NCBI GenBank assembly: GCA_026261815.1
Contig: JAMPIT010000476.1
Span: forward strand, 5,235,501-5,299,500
Direction of reading: 5' to 3'
From: Monarcha castaneiventris obscurior
Taxonomy: Eukaryota; Chordata; Aves; Passeriformes; Monarchidae
Length of the DNA: 64,000 nucleotides
The notes under the pieces are model-generated. The model did no database searches. It was given only the letters and a program-made list of their open reading frames with translations, and was not told where the DNA came from. Made by a program: the position numbers and the translations under genes. Positions 1-13,095 of this stretch are shown here, one piece after another; position 1 is the first letter of the stretch; every line of letters starts with the position of its first letter.

Positions 1-29
1 GGGACATAAACCACTCGCAAAGTTGGGCT

Positions 30-405
30 GAATTTGACAAGCACCTTTTTCCAAAAAAGCAAACAAAACCAACAAGTCTAATACAGGAGGCTCTTTTTTA
101 AACTTCAAAACATTTCATTCCAAAGTGTTTTCAAAGCAAAGGGGTTGACTTCATGTAGGTGTTTCTGAAATGAGCCTTTTGGAGGTTTTATTGAAAAACC
201 CGACTTTAGAAAAAAATTAAACTCTAAAATGGAACATTGTGTTTTGGATCAAACACCATGTCCTAGGTTGACTCAATATTTCTAGTTTATTTTATCTTTA
301 TCTTTCTTTTTCTTTTCCTTTTTTTTTTTTTTTTTTTGAGACTGTTTTGGTTCAAAACAAAAAGAATTGCTTCATTCCCTGCTCCCCTCCCCCAGGTATC
401 TGAAT
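30..405. repeat. Possible old interspersed repeat, AAAC/GTTT-rich
   Basis: Rich in self-complementary motifs of the ttttgg-ttcaaaac type, such as gttttggttcaaaac at 343-357. This texture is shared with old dispersed elements in reptile and bird genomes. It includes a 19-T run at 319-337. Family identity is not established. Confidence 0.3.
319..337. repeat. Poly-T run (19)
   Basis: Nineteen consecutive T, at the end of a longer TTTC-rich tract starting near 285. Confidence 0.95.
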
Positions 406-3400
406 ATGACCACAGTACAAGGCATCCTGTATCCACCCAGGTCGCCGTCATTCACCCCAGATCACACTGGCCAGAAACCCTAAGGAGCAGATCAGCTCGG
501 CTCTCCCTGCAGCAATGGCTGCACAATTCCCTTCAAAACTGGGCAATTCCTATTGTGCTAAAGTTCCTTTCACATCCGAGCCTCTCATCACGGCTCCCTC
601 TATAGCTGACAGTGAGCAATTCCAGCCCAGGATCCTCAGAACCAGCCACACTTGCTGTTAGAGGGAACCAAGCTGTCCAGTTTGGACTCGAAGATTCTTT
701 AAGCAAGGGGATGTGAAGTCTGCAACAGATCTATTCTTGGGCAGAAAGTATCAGTGGAAATTGCTGTTTTCATTACTGCACGTGGCTGTGGAAAGGAAAG
801 CCTTTGTCCAGGATAGATCAGCTATTGCATCTGTCCTGGAAATTAATTTGTCAGCAGCAGCTGGGAGAACTGCGGCAGCATTCAAGTACTTCACTGCCAG
901 CTGATATTTAAGGTCGCATTTGGATTTACCTTTCTGCCAAATGCTTTTTGGCTGCAAGACAGTGCACAGTCACCAACCCAAGGAAGGGTTTTTCAGGAAG
1001 TTCTCTGAAGAAGAAAGAGCATGACAAAGAAAAGATTTTACTCTGCACATTTTTAAGCAATGCAATTAAAATAACTTCTAGCATCCTAAATCAGGTTTGC
1101 ACATTTTGCCCCATGACTAGTTCTTCTAACTGAATTTAGTTATCACACACTTTTAAAAAAATTAAAAATTACACATATTGTTTGAGCTTAAGGAAAGAAG
1201 CTCCTACCTTCCATCTTGATCTGGAGGCTGTCCTGAAGCCTCCTTTTGCTCTCCATCCCTAGAGAGCTGTTTTGCCCTCAGAGCAACCCATCTTTGCAGC
1301 AAAGGGATTCTAAGGAAACATCAGGGCTCCTCAGATGGGTGAAAACTGGGAAGTCTCTCAGCAAAGTTATTCTCTTGTTCAATCAAAAAAATCTGTCATC
1401 ATATACTGAGGCTGGTGAAGGGGTGATAAAATCATTCAGCTTTGGGACACGAGCAGTTCTCTCAAATTTAAATCAGATGGAAATGGAGTCAATTTGTTTG
1501 GAAAAGTAGCTCAGCTCCCAGCAAGGATTATGACTCTTATTCTCCTGTAGCTGAAAATGGAGCGTGTTTTGGAGCAGTAAACAACCACCATACTTTTCTT
1601 ATGAACTTATCTTGCATCGTAGCCCTGTCCCCTCATGAGGACAAACCACCAGGAACCTGGTGCTGTGTGCTGTGTGAGCATGCAGGGAGTCAGTGCCTTG
1701 CTTGCTCTGAGGATCTCTCCATGAGTTGACGCACAAGCACGAAGATGAGTCACAGATGCCTCTATTGCTGCTGGAATCTCAGCGCAGATCTGAGCAAGTT
1801 TGGGATGCTTCCCACCACGAATACTTCACTCCCTGTCTCACTGCAGTGCCTGCTGTGCAAGTGCTTTAAAGGGTAACACAGAGAAAGGGCTGTGCCTTGG
1901 GAAGAGGATAAAACATTCTCCTTAAACACAGTTTATGGGGCAAGAAGACCCAGGTTCAAGGGTGGCAGTGGAGTTTCCAGTTAGACCTTGGGTTCTACTC
2001 AGTTTCCACTGCTGAGAGACAGATTCTCCATAACTGCAGGATGCAGGAACTGTAAGACAATTACCAGTCAGGACACACAGACTTGGTTGTGGCTATGAGT
2101 TAGAGGACGTGTTGAGATCTTTTCCAGTTCTGTCACTCCAGAACAGGAGATCATCCCAGCTACACCTTAATCTTGCTTGGAAGGTGCACCCTGAAAGGAC
2201 ACAGGCTATAGGTCAAGTCCACGCACAGCAGCTGCTGAAGTAGCAATGTATGAAATAACAGTAATGCAGCCTTTCAGCAGAAGCAGAGTCATGTTTTTCA
2301 AGGAAACATCATAAGCATCACACACACCTGCACAGTTAAGCAGTACTGAGACAGTTTTGTTTGAGGGTACCCAGGACATGACTAACACTGTTGTGATCCC
2401 ATGCAGCAAAACACTGATGCAGTGCATACCACTCTGCCTAGTCCAGTTTATGCTCTGAATTGTCACAGGGTAACTGTGGTCCAACAGGATTTATGCCAGG
2501 TAGGGTATAATATGTCAGTGTAAAATGTGAAGCCAATATAAACACTATCTATCATGTTATAGCTAATTCAACACAAAGCAACAGTGTGCACACACCTGAC
2601 GTGGAGCACATTTGTCCTGCCAGGTGATTTTGCAGTAAACAGCCTTAGTGTTATTGAAGGGGAATCCTAGTCCCATCTATTGTCCTGACAAGCCCTCACC
2701 TCGTGTTTCCTGCTTGAAGAACCCTCCTGTCACCTCAAGCTCACATGCAGCATTCAGAGATAGTAATACTGCTCTGACAGGTTATTCATCATGAGTTTCC
2801 AAACCTCAAGCAATTACAACTGTAAGTGCAGCCTGTAGGGAAATTGATGCCTCTTAGCAGAGATGCAAGAAGGAATATTGATGTTTGCTTTATTAAGCTT
2901 TGGGCTTAACACTAGAGACTCTCCTCATGCCTCTTGGCCTTGAGATAAAGGAAAGGTCTAGAGCTGCCACGGCCCCATCTCCTCAAGGCAGTGCAATTAT
3001 CAGCTGAAGGCTTGATTAAGCTTGACTAAATTTCCACAGCAGGAGAGCAGCAGTGGCATGCTAGCCCTTCCTTACACAGAAACACATCCCAAATGCACAG
3101 TGACTTGCACAAAAAATAAGTGGCCACTCATTTTAGGGTCAGCTGGTCATTTCTACCACAGAAACTACTTTGTCAGCATCTGCAAGTATTTAAAATTTTC
3201 AGGCTTTCTTGTATTTGTTTTATCTGCATTCTGGTTTTTTTGAGGCTTTATGTCAGATGGTGCTGAGTTTTCAAGCTTTTCTCCACAGGGATGAGGCCAT
3301 TGGGTGACCCACAGTGTGCAGAGCCAGACAAAACCGTGGAGTTGTGAGATGAGAGCAGGGATATGGTGTGGGGAGAAAGTTGCAGAAGGGAGTGGGAAGA

Positions 3401-5735
3401 TCTGTCTGTAAGGGGTTTAAAATGACTGTGAGAAAATCTCTACGTTGAGAGTTTGTAATATTGAAGGGATGGAGAGGAAGGAAAATTTTAGACAAGAGGA
3501 GGAGGAGAACTTCCCAGGCTTACTGTGTGTTACTGGTAGCAAAGCTGGGTCTGAAGAGACTGTCTGAGCAGGGAGTGATGTGGAGGTGATACCTGAGCAG
3601 ACACACCATAGGATTGTGCAGCAGGTTTCCATCTGGGCTTTACCTGATCACAAAAAGCAACCCCATTATCATGAAACCAAGGAGGCACAAATTTAGCAGA
3701 GGAGCCTGGCGAAGTATTGTCAGTGCAACTCTTTTAAGGACATGGACCTGACAGAAAGTTTAGCATCTTTTCTTTCTGACACAGCTGGGATAAGCAAACA
3801 GAAGAAATCCAAAGAAATGTCAGCTGTTCTTCAGGTCCAAAGCAGAAGCAGGAATCTTCAAGGCCAAGCAGGACTGGGAAACAAAAGCTCTGAGCTGAAT
3901 TAGCTCTGTAACAGTTGGTGCTGTAAGAGAAGCCAAGTTTCTACCTTGCATGGATTCCCTGTGCTCTGGTGTGCAGCTGAGCCCTGGCCATCCACAGGGT
4001 GGATGTTTTAGTGCCTGGCTCTTTTTAACTGGCACATGTTAAGAGCTTTGAATTAACAGGTGCATAAAAACTGTCAAAAAACACTTAGCTCTCAAGACAG
4101 TCTGTCGGTTGTATTAAAAATATGGTTTTATGTAACCACATTCTCTCAACACTTGCTGGGTATTACGGCATGGGAAAGTCACTCGCCCTTTCCAAATGAA
4201 AGCAGCAATGTTTAAACTCTCCTGCAGGAAAAAAAAAAAAAGAAAGAAAATGAGAAAGACTACAGTTCCTCTGATCTTGCCAAGGATTTGCTCCTGTTTT
4301 AAACACTAAAGGTCGATTTCTTCCAGCAGAACAGGACCAGCCTAAAGCTCCAGACTAGGGGCAAGGACCCCAGCAGGTCAAAAGGCCAGTGTCTTGCAGG
4401 CTTAGTGAGGTGGAAATGAGCGGTTTTTGACAACTGAATGGGAAGATGTCCCACTTGCTGACTGAAAAGGTGGTATTTACCGTAAGCATGGCCTGGGTTT
4501 TAAAAAAAACCCCCAAGTTTAAGAGAGGTTTAGAGCTAGGAAAAAAAACCCCAAACTATTTCTGCCCACATTTCAGAAGAGGTTTAGAAATAGTTTTAGT
4601 TCTCAATCTTCTCTCAGTCATGAATCCAGAACATCTGGGATGCCAGAAGCAAAAGCATCAGGTTTCCAGAGTGGAAAGAGCTCTAAGACACAGGTCCAGA
4701 AAAATTTTTAAAACTCTCGAAAGCATTTCTGAAATCAGTTCCCTTTCAAATATGTGGCAAATACATTAAAGTGGGCTTTGGATTAGTTTTACTGCCTCTT
4801 GATAAAAGCCATTCGCACCTTTGATGTGTTTGAGGATGGCAGCCATCCCAAATGCCTTCCCCAGGCCTCACCTCCACCAGGAAGTCTCCTTCTGACTCTC
4901 CCCAGGAATGCCCAGATGGGTTATAATTTGTCACCTCCCCAGAGGTGACCAACTCAAAACAGCCACCTCTGGGGTTACAGACACAGTAGGTGAAAGCAAA
5001 AATTTCTGAGTGCAAGTGTTTAGGGTGTAATGGTGAACATGGATAACCCCAAAGCCTGTAAGAAGTGGAAAGAACAGCAGGGACATGGCCTTCTAAAATT
5101 GGCTGTGAGTTTAATCCTACTGAATTTTAATTCTGTGAATCAAAGCACTTACAGTACCACCCTGGGCTCACCCACGTTCTGCTCAGCCTGGTGGCTCTGA
5201 GGTGTGCTGGTTATTTGCCTGGCCTGGGGGACAGATGGGTCCATGAAGTTTCTCGGCAGCTGCTGGAAGTAGAAAGGGAAACTTTGAAAGACAGACGAGA
5301 AAAGAAAACTGGTGGCTTGGAAGGGTTTGAGTAATGAAAGGCTCCTGTGTGGCAGGCAGCTGGGGCAGAGGGACTGACTAGTCCTTGAAAAGCAAATGGT
5401 GACTCCCCCCTATGAAAAGCAGATAGACCTTTGTGAATGCTGAGGCCAGAAGGAGCACTATGAGGGCCCAAGTGCAACTTGCCAGGCCAAGGAAAGTATT
5501 TTCCAACAGCTTCTCAAGTTCTGCCAGCAAAAGCATCATCTCTGAGAGACTCACAGGGGGACTGTCACTGACAGTACCAGATACACTGAGCAAGTCCGGG
5601 AGTGGAGCCTGCCAGCTTGGCAGTGCTGTTTTCCAGCAGAACTGGTTAATGTCAGTGAGACTGATGAACACTCCACAGTAGTTAGGGGATGCAGTGGGAT
5701 GTCATGGAGAAAAGCCCACTGCTAAATATTTTGAT
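406..5735. other. Downstream intergenic flank, no gene recognised
   Basis: Only short, mutually overlapping open frames on both strands, with no start, splice or codon pattern supporting a gene. No conserved protein motif was recognised. By synteny this side should face PRRX1, but no homeobox exon is present. Confidence 0.6.
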
Positions 5736-5741
5736 TTGAGG

Positions 5742-6085
5742 AATGAAGAAAAGAAAACAACTGGTATTTTAGCAGATGGGAGGAAAAAAGATCTGGAAGC
5801 AAGAAGAAAATCCTGCAGAGAATGAGGCATGACTTTTTAAAACAGCTGCAGGATGTTCTTCTTGGAGGATCAGAGAAGCACGTTAGGAAAATGCTGGAAT
5901 GGACCTGGTTCTTCATGAGCACATCCTCACGCCAAAGAGTATCATCTTCTCCATGAAGCAAACCACCAAAACGTGGCAGCAGCTGCAGCTCACACAACAG
6001 CCAAGCCAGAGACACAACCGCTAGGAGACCATCAGCACTACAGACAATGAAATATGCACCATCATCAACCAGAGTCATCACCTAA
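5742..6085 (+). other. Decayed coding-like patch, function unknown
   Basis: Two plus-strand frames join across a one-base shift near 5822: a Lys/Glu/Arg-rich helical stretch at 5742-5822 and a following segment at 5822-5953. An in-frame stop at 5954-5956 precedes a Ser/Thr/Arg-rich stretch to about 6082. A charged helix followed by a Ser/Thr-rich tail is seen in many transposon-derived nuclear proteins, but I recognise no family. It may be chance. Confidence 0.2.
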
Positions 6086-6089
6086 ACAG

Positions 6090-9000
6090 CTACAGAACCA
6101 TTTAAGATGTGATGTGAGGTCTGGGGTGATGCTCAGAAACCTACTCCAGATGCAAACTGGGAAACTTTGAAGAAAATGATGTCTGAATTGGATTAACCCC
6201 TCCTCGGGACAGAGTCTGTCTACACTGGAATGGGGAAAGTGACTTAAGCCTGCAAAGGTAGAGCTGTTTCACTGCACCTAGCTTATGTGCCCAAGGCAGT
6301 GAGTGTACTCAAGGAGAGATTTTGGCAGAGGCTCACAGCACGGCTCTCCCATGAGTTTGTTGCCCAAGCTAACAATCGAAGGGACAGCCAGTTTGTGACT
6401 CTTAAATGCCGTAAACAAACACTTCGAGTGGGGTATCCTTGATGGGCTGACGGCTCATGACCTCCTAAGGCAGTGGTAGTGCAAAGAGCTTCCCTCCCAC
6501 ATGGAAAAAGGAAGGAAGCAAGATAACAAGGCTTGCTGAGACACCATCTGCAGAATAGCTCCTGCCTGTGAAGGAGTCAGCAGTCACCAGCAGGGTGCTG
6601 TTACCTGCTGCCTAGGAATGACTCCCAGAGTTCTCCATCCCTTCAGTTTCCCTGGGGATACACATGGAGGCAATGGTCAAGAAGGTCAGCTGCCCTTTAG
6701 CTACATGGTAGGTGGCTGAAGGGCTCCTATTTCTGTTGCTGCTGGACTTAGGACTGCAGAGCAGCCACAGCCTCACTTGGTATCAGTCACCAGCCAGACA
6801 CCATTACTAATCTTGTAGTTCATGGAGTGACTCTGTCCTTTGCTCTACTACCTCCTTTACTGGCTCGTTGAAGGAGGAAGCTGTGGATGTGAAATAACTC
6901 AGTGGGGTCTCCTTCAGGACAGTTAGGAACTAATGCAGGAGCAACCCAAGGTCAGCAATTGTGCATTTAGAGCTGCTCCTGCTGTGTCCTTGTCTTTAGC
7001 TGTTCCATTATAAACCCATCACAGTATTTGAGGGCTCCCAAGCCACAGCAAGTTCAGAGCAATGCCTTCCCAGGCTGAGATTTGGGGCTTAATTTTGCCC
7101 TGCATAATCAGGAAACACCAGCAAACCAGAACAAAGACCAATTACTGCAGAGAAAAATGTCAGACAGACATTTGGAGGGTGAGATTCAGCCCCAATAACT
7201 TGAACATGAGAGGATCACACCAGTTGATCATGTTCAGATACATCACCAGCACTACCAACTGCTAGAGAAAAGTAACCTTGCATGGGGAAGTTAAAAAGGC
7301 CCATCATTCAGGGATTTATTTACAATTCATATTTCACTTTTATTATCCACAAAGAATTTTTTTGGTGTTTGGTTACTCAGCTTCAGCCCTTGAAAGCTGA
7401 CTGAAGGAGCACCACAGCTTCAGCCCATGCACAGTCTGGGTTAAGTGACTCTGTTCCTTCATTCTGCCATCTTGCCACATTCTCCCCCATTCTAAACAAT
7501 GTAAGAGACTGAAGGGATATCCCCAAAACTGCAGCTTTCCCTTGGGATGATTTATATCCATTTCAATGGCATCACAAGTCATAAAATGTGTTCTTTCATC
7601 TCTCGCGGTTTCATTCTTTGCTATGAGGAATCTCCAAGCTTTTCTCTTGCTGCCTGCAGAAATGGATCCCAAGCCTCCACCAGAGCCCTGGGCTGAACTG
7701 GGTACAGGGCAACCTATCCCATCCCAAATTTCCATCAGTCTCCAGAAAACAGCACAGTCCTTACACAGTGGAGCCAAGGAAAAGGCTCCTGGAAAAGGAG
7801 TAACGCGTTCCATTACCCGGCTCTAGAGTTGTAGCCCCAACATGGGCTTTCCAGTCCCAGATATCATATCCTTGCTGCTGCTGGACTTTTCTGCACTTAT
7901 GTCACCACCCTCTGCTGCCTATTCAATAGGACACCATTCCCAGCCCCTGAAGGATGGTGTGGCTTGGAGTGCTGAATCTCTGCCACATGTGAGAGCTGTT
8001 TTACCTACTTGCCCAAGAGCAATTTCTCCCAGTTCTCCCCTCTTGCACTCATGTGCTAGGTGTGAAAACCAGTTCAGACAACAAAACCCACTGCTCAGCA
8101 CTGGCAGCATGGAAAAAGCGAATCACTGGCTGATCAGCCAAACAAGCAGGTGGGAGTGGTAAGGACAGAGGCAGGAGAGACAAGGTACTAAACCTTCCCA
8201 GTGCTCCCAAGTGCCTCGTTAGACTGATTTATGTTTAGCTAATTGAGAAAATGACTCTAACTACACAATCCAGGCCCTAATTCAGAAAGGCCCACGCTTT
8301 TTAGTGTCTCTACCTGAGCCTTAAAAAGTATGATTTAAACCCTGTAACTAACGGGCTGCCAAAGGCAAGGATTTGAAGGATCTGATGTCCTATCATGCCC
8401 AGGGGGTGAGGCTTGGCTCACTTCTCTCATTACTTGGTCTTTCCCCACTGACATACGAGTTCTCTGCTGGGACATAAATCAGGGAAACCATGAAGGAAAC
8501 CAGTCTTGTGCCCCATCAAAGGAGCCAACACTGGCTTTAATGGGACCATGCAGACAAGCCTAAATAGGGCACTTAACAAGCATGTGGTTTCTATAATACC
8601 AGCCCACATCTCTACACCCTTTTTGCACTGCCACTGGCAAAACCCTTTGTCCATTACATGCCACACCTGCTTATATCCATGGAATTAGAAAAGGGAACAT
8701 GATATAACACCAAAGTGCTGAACATAGGATTTCTGGGATGGATCAGGCCTACAGAAAAATTTTAGGTCTCTCGCAGCAGCTGCATGAACCCTTATACACA
8801 GCTATGGCATGTGCAAGAGCAGAGCACAGGGACCCAAGACACTGTTACACAGAATCCCACTGAAGTACCAAACTTGGTCTGGGACCCACAGAGGCACAAA
8901 GATCCCACATAAGGTGCATCTGGTAAAGTTCCAAGACTCAGGCTGGGACAAGCCATATCACAGGGTGTTTAATCCAAACCTGAACCTTAACAGAAGGGTA

Positions 9001-11364
9001 TTAGGAACAGTCAGTCTTTAGGTCCTACTGTCCTAAGCAGAAAATACAGATTAGACAGAATCCCAGCAAAGGGGAGGGAATTCAATATTGCTCTGCCCCT
9101 TTCTTGGGTAAACACAGTACCTCCAACAACTAGGCAAGTCTCTACATTTCTGTCTTACTAGTTTTTCCTCATTTGGTTCAGATGGGATCCAGGCCCAAAG
9201 GAAAGACTCCACTGCATCACAGAAGGTATTAGGAAGAAAAATGGCTGATGGAGAACCTGCGTCCCTCCCCAGAAAGCTCCCCTAAACTCAAACCTCTTGA
9301 GAGCCCAGCTTCATCTGGCTGGATATACGATCAGACTGGGGGTTGTCCAAGTGTTTTACACCATGCACTACACATCCATGGGGACCCCAGGCTGAGTCAT
9401 GGCCATCTGCGCTCATTTAAACGTTTCTTGAAAGAGGAGGGAGTGCTAATCCTGACATCTTGGCCAAAATGCAACATGGACAATTACACTGTGCGTTGTA
9501 ACATTCTCAGTGGTGTACGTTGGTGTTTTCCAGTTCTTCCCATAATGGTAATGGGGTGATCCAGCATAGAAATGGCCACTTTGCCGGAGGAGAGTCCCCT
9601 GTGCCAAGCCCTGCAGTGTTACTGTCAGACATCACACGCCTCTATTTTCCCGTGTGTTTGCGCGTGTTCAACCCCAGTGTGCTTCACACTCAAGACTTTT
9701 ACCTCTACCTCTGCAAGAGGTCCTCACTAAAAATCTGCCGACTCATTCCTGAGCTGTGCTGAGCTTTCCATTTTTCCATTATTCTGAAGAGATACAACAC
9801 ACCAGTGGAGTGGACAGCACAGCTACCCTCAGTGCACACCTGGGACAGCCGAGCCAAATAAAACATCAGCTACTACAAAGGTAGAAATGACTTTTGCTTG
9901 AAGAGCCCCAATTCCAACAGTTCTCTTTCCTTCAAGAAGAAACAAGAGAAAACCCCCAAGGCTTTTGTTGCACCAAAATCATCTCCTGGCATTTCTGCCC
10001 AGCACACATGTTGTTACAATTAGGACTGGACTCCTTGGCTCCGGCACAGGGGGAATGTTAAACCGGCACACTGGCACCCATCAAAACATTTGCGAACTTC
10101 CAAAGTGGAACTGACACCATGGTAGTGGTTTATATCACACGTCAGAGAAAGGCTTCGTAACTGAGATCAAACAAGTTAACTCTTGAGCTCCCTGGCTAGC
10201 AAGAGCAGCCTAATGCTGGGCTGTGGTTGTTATTCCATACGGCTGTTTCACGTGGCTTCCAGCCAGTCCACTTCACTTTGCAGGCTCAGAAGTTAAAGAC
10301 AGAGAACTGGCCAGAACTTCAACAAGGGACTTCTAAGAGAACAGAAACTGCTGATTGTAACAGCATCTTCCCTCTCAGGCAGAAACAGCACCAGCACTAT
10401 CAGAATGGTACACAAGAATTTTTCAGCCTTTTAGCAATTTTGTTGCATATAAATTGACTCCTTTTTCGAAAACTCATATTCTTAAGCAGTTGTCAAAAAG
10501 ATCTTTAGATTTGGAATTTTTTGCCATTTTCAGAGTTCAAACAATAATTTTACCTGTGACAACAAGGTGTAGAAGTACTCTAACCACATTTTAGCCTACC
10601 AGAGAATCACAAATTACATGCAACATGGTGTCTGTGTGATTTCTGTAAATACCATTTGCAATTCAGCTCTTCTGTCAGAAGCTCTTCTGCGTGTCTCCAA
10701 CGAGCTGAACACAACTGTAATGAGGAACAGACCTATCCTCTAAGACTTTGAATCTCTTGAGGAACAACTAGGGACAGCTGCAGAGGATGGAAATGACAAT
10801 GGTACCATTAAATTATTACTGCACTTACTGGTATCGTGTTCTGAAAACCATCAGCAGGTCGCTACAAGGTGTCCTGCAACTGCAGACACAGCAAAGGAAG
10901 TCAGTCACAATTTTCTCACAATACCATCAAATCTTCTGCTTTTAGGTCAGGTCTTCTGGCAAATTAACAGGGAATGCAGTGTACCAGAAACAACAGAGCA
11001 ATGCTTCGTATGTATTTCTTGTACTACTGTGGAGTTAGAATCTAACTCCAATTAGCCCAAATTATGAGCGGCTGCCCTAGGAAATATATTTATCCCACTT
11101 TCTCCTGTGTATGGAAGGCACCAGGAGAGACTTTCCACGGTTGCCCTGAGGTAGTTAGTTGAAAAGATTCCTGCCAAGCTGTATCCTGCCATGTCCTTAC
11201 TTCATACATTTCCATATTTTGGAACAGCCTTTTCTGAGGTTTTATTTTCACACAGAGGAAAGTTGCCAAAGGATATATCTGATTCTACCATTTATCATCT
11301 CCTGTGGAAAAACAGTGTTGGATCCCTGTATTAGTCTCAGATATCACAACTGAAAGTAAACACA
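6090..11364. other. Downstream intergenic flank, no gene recognised
   Basis: Unique-looking, moderately AT-rich sequence between the decayed patch and the GORAB polyadenylation signal. Apart from the possible old repeat at 8265-8320, I see no gene, RNA gene or young repeat. Short near-identical phrases at 11815-11845 (ggctaattat repeated) are local slippage. Confidence 0.6.
8265..8320. repeat. Possible old amniote repeat fragment
   Basis: The phrase ccaggccctaattcagaaagg resembles an old dispersed amniote repeat that I recall with wording like ccctgattcagcaaagcac. It is short and diverged, so the call is tentative. Confidence 0.35.
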
Positions 11365-12632
11365 GCGTACAAGATGCACTGATTTATTAATAGAATAAAA
11401 CCGAAATGTAGTGACATGTTTTTCCACTGTTAAAGCCATAGAGACAATCAGTGTCCCATTTATAGACTCAGTGGCGTCATTCAGCAACTCATTCATACAC
11501 TCAGACCAACACGTCCAGGTCAGGTATTCCAGGAACCATTTCCACACTTTCCTGTTACAAAGAGGTTAACAGAGAGTGCAGTCTCCATGGTTTGCAGCTG
11601 CAATCAGTCTATGGGAGATTTTCCTATGTTCTCTTTTAATTCCTGAGGCTTTCTCCACCTGGAATAGCTTTTTAAAGCCTTTCAACAGCAACAGAGCAAA
11701 TCAGCTGAACTTCTGTGGGGTACTAACCTGCTCTTCAGGCAAGAAAATGCATTGAATGTTCTACAAAAATAGGCTAATTTCCAATATACTTCGGGGATTA
11801 TTCATTACAAGATGAATTATTGGCTAATTATGGCTAATTATTGGCACTTTGAGGCAACTACAACAGAGAAAATCTCTGCAATGGAACAGCTTTAAATGTA
11901 ACACACTCTCTTTGGGTGTTTCTCCTTCTACATTCTGCAATGTCTTAAACTGTAACCCATCATTTTTGTTAAACCATAGCAGCTGTGATTTCATAGCTAA
12001 TAATGTTATCAGTGTACAGCTTCATGATTCAGCATCATCTGAAAGGAACAGGCAAAGTGATAAATATGAGGTATTACAACTGACTTTGCAGTTTGCCTCA
12101 TTATGCAAATTTCCTTTAAATCAGGAAAGAGTAACCTCTACGAAGGCAATTAAAGTAAGCACTTGGGTTTCACAGCAGGAGAAACCGTTGGAAACTAATC
12201 CCTTATGGATACAAAGGAAGACAAACATCCTATTGCAGTTGTCAGAATGTGTTCTGAAGCAGAGCAAGGTGTGATGTTTCCTCCTGTAGAAATCTTTCTC
12301 TTGCACGCTGCTCAGAACAGGAACCTGTGATATCAAAAAAGCTGAAAATCTTTGGACAAACCCTACTGTTCACTTCCAAGTGTTTCAGGAAGGTACAAAA
12401 GCCCATGAAGAGCTGGGCAGTAGAACATGAATGTACACTGGAATGATGATAGATGATGAACCCCAAATGGGTCTTGTGGAAAGAAAAGAGCCTTTAAAAT
12501 TTGAAAACAATATAAAAGGAAAAGAGAAATGAAGTGCATATTACTGGCACTGCTGAAGCCCAGATACAGCATACAGCCACAAGCCTGCAGAGAGTACCTC
12601 ATCCATAACCACTGGCTTATCTGCAGCCAGAG
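11365..12632 (-). other. GORAB: Probable GORAB 3' UTR
   Basis: This is the non-coding continuation of exon 5 from the stop codon to the first AATAAA on the minus strand. It is AT-rich with no recognised repeats. An ATTAAA at 11635-11640 is a possible earlier polyadenylation signal. The length of about 1.27 kb is plausible for the gene, but the end point is inferred from the signal only. Confidence 0.5.
11383..11388 (-). promoter_or_regulatory. Candidate GORAB polyadenylation signal (AATAAA)
   Basis: First AATAAA downstream of the GORAB stop codon on the minus strand. About 15-25 nt further on the same strand the sequence becomes GT-rich (TGTGTTTACTTT, TTGTG), as expected after a cleavage site. 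No transcript data were available to confirm use. Confidence 0.5.
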
Positions 12633-13095
12633 TCAGGTAGCAGAACAACCTGGGGAGCTTTCTGAAGTCAAATTTACTGCCTGAGTTTGGCTGTCCATTT
12701 TGGACAGGGATTTGGTCCTGGGGTTTTGAGACTGTTCAGAAACTGCAGGAGAAGCAGCAGCATGGTTGGCATGCTGGCTCTCCTGCGCCACAACACTGGG
12801 AGCAGGGTTCTCCTTGGCTGTCCCAGTGTGGCTGTGTGACTGGTTGGATTGTTTCCATGCTTCTGCCTCCTGCTGCTGCAGCATCCTCTCCACCTCGATC
12901 TCGAGCTCCAGATTTTCCTCATCTGCCTCCACGTCCAGCTGCTGCATTAACTCCTCCAGCTTCCTGGCCTTGCGGAGCTCGTTCTGCTGGATGATGGTGC
13001 ACAGGTGCTCCGTGAGGTGCTCCTTGATCTCCGTCTTGTGCTGCAGGTCCAGCTTGGCTGCCACGTACTCCGACTCGGCCTTGTCATAGCGCTTC
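12633..13095 (-). CDS. GORAB: GORAB terminal coding exon 5
   Basis: Encodes residues 224-376 and the stop codon. The acceptor is TTTTGCAG|GAAGCGC. Residues 224-302 continue the coiled coil ([36 protein letters not shown]). The remaining roughly 75 residues are polar and Ser/Gln/Asn-rich and end SSPGCSAT. This tail is poorly conserved between mammals and this sequence. Confidence 0.95.

Noticed and set aside
1..11364. PRRX1 homeobox exons expected on the 3' side of GORAB
   Set aside because: No homeodomain signature (WFQNRRAKFR type) appears in any frame, so PRRX1 must lie beyond the left edge if synteny holds.
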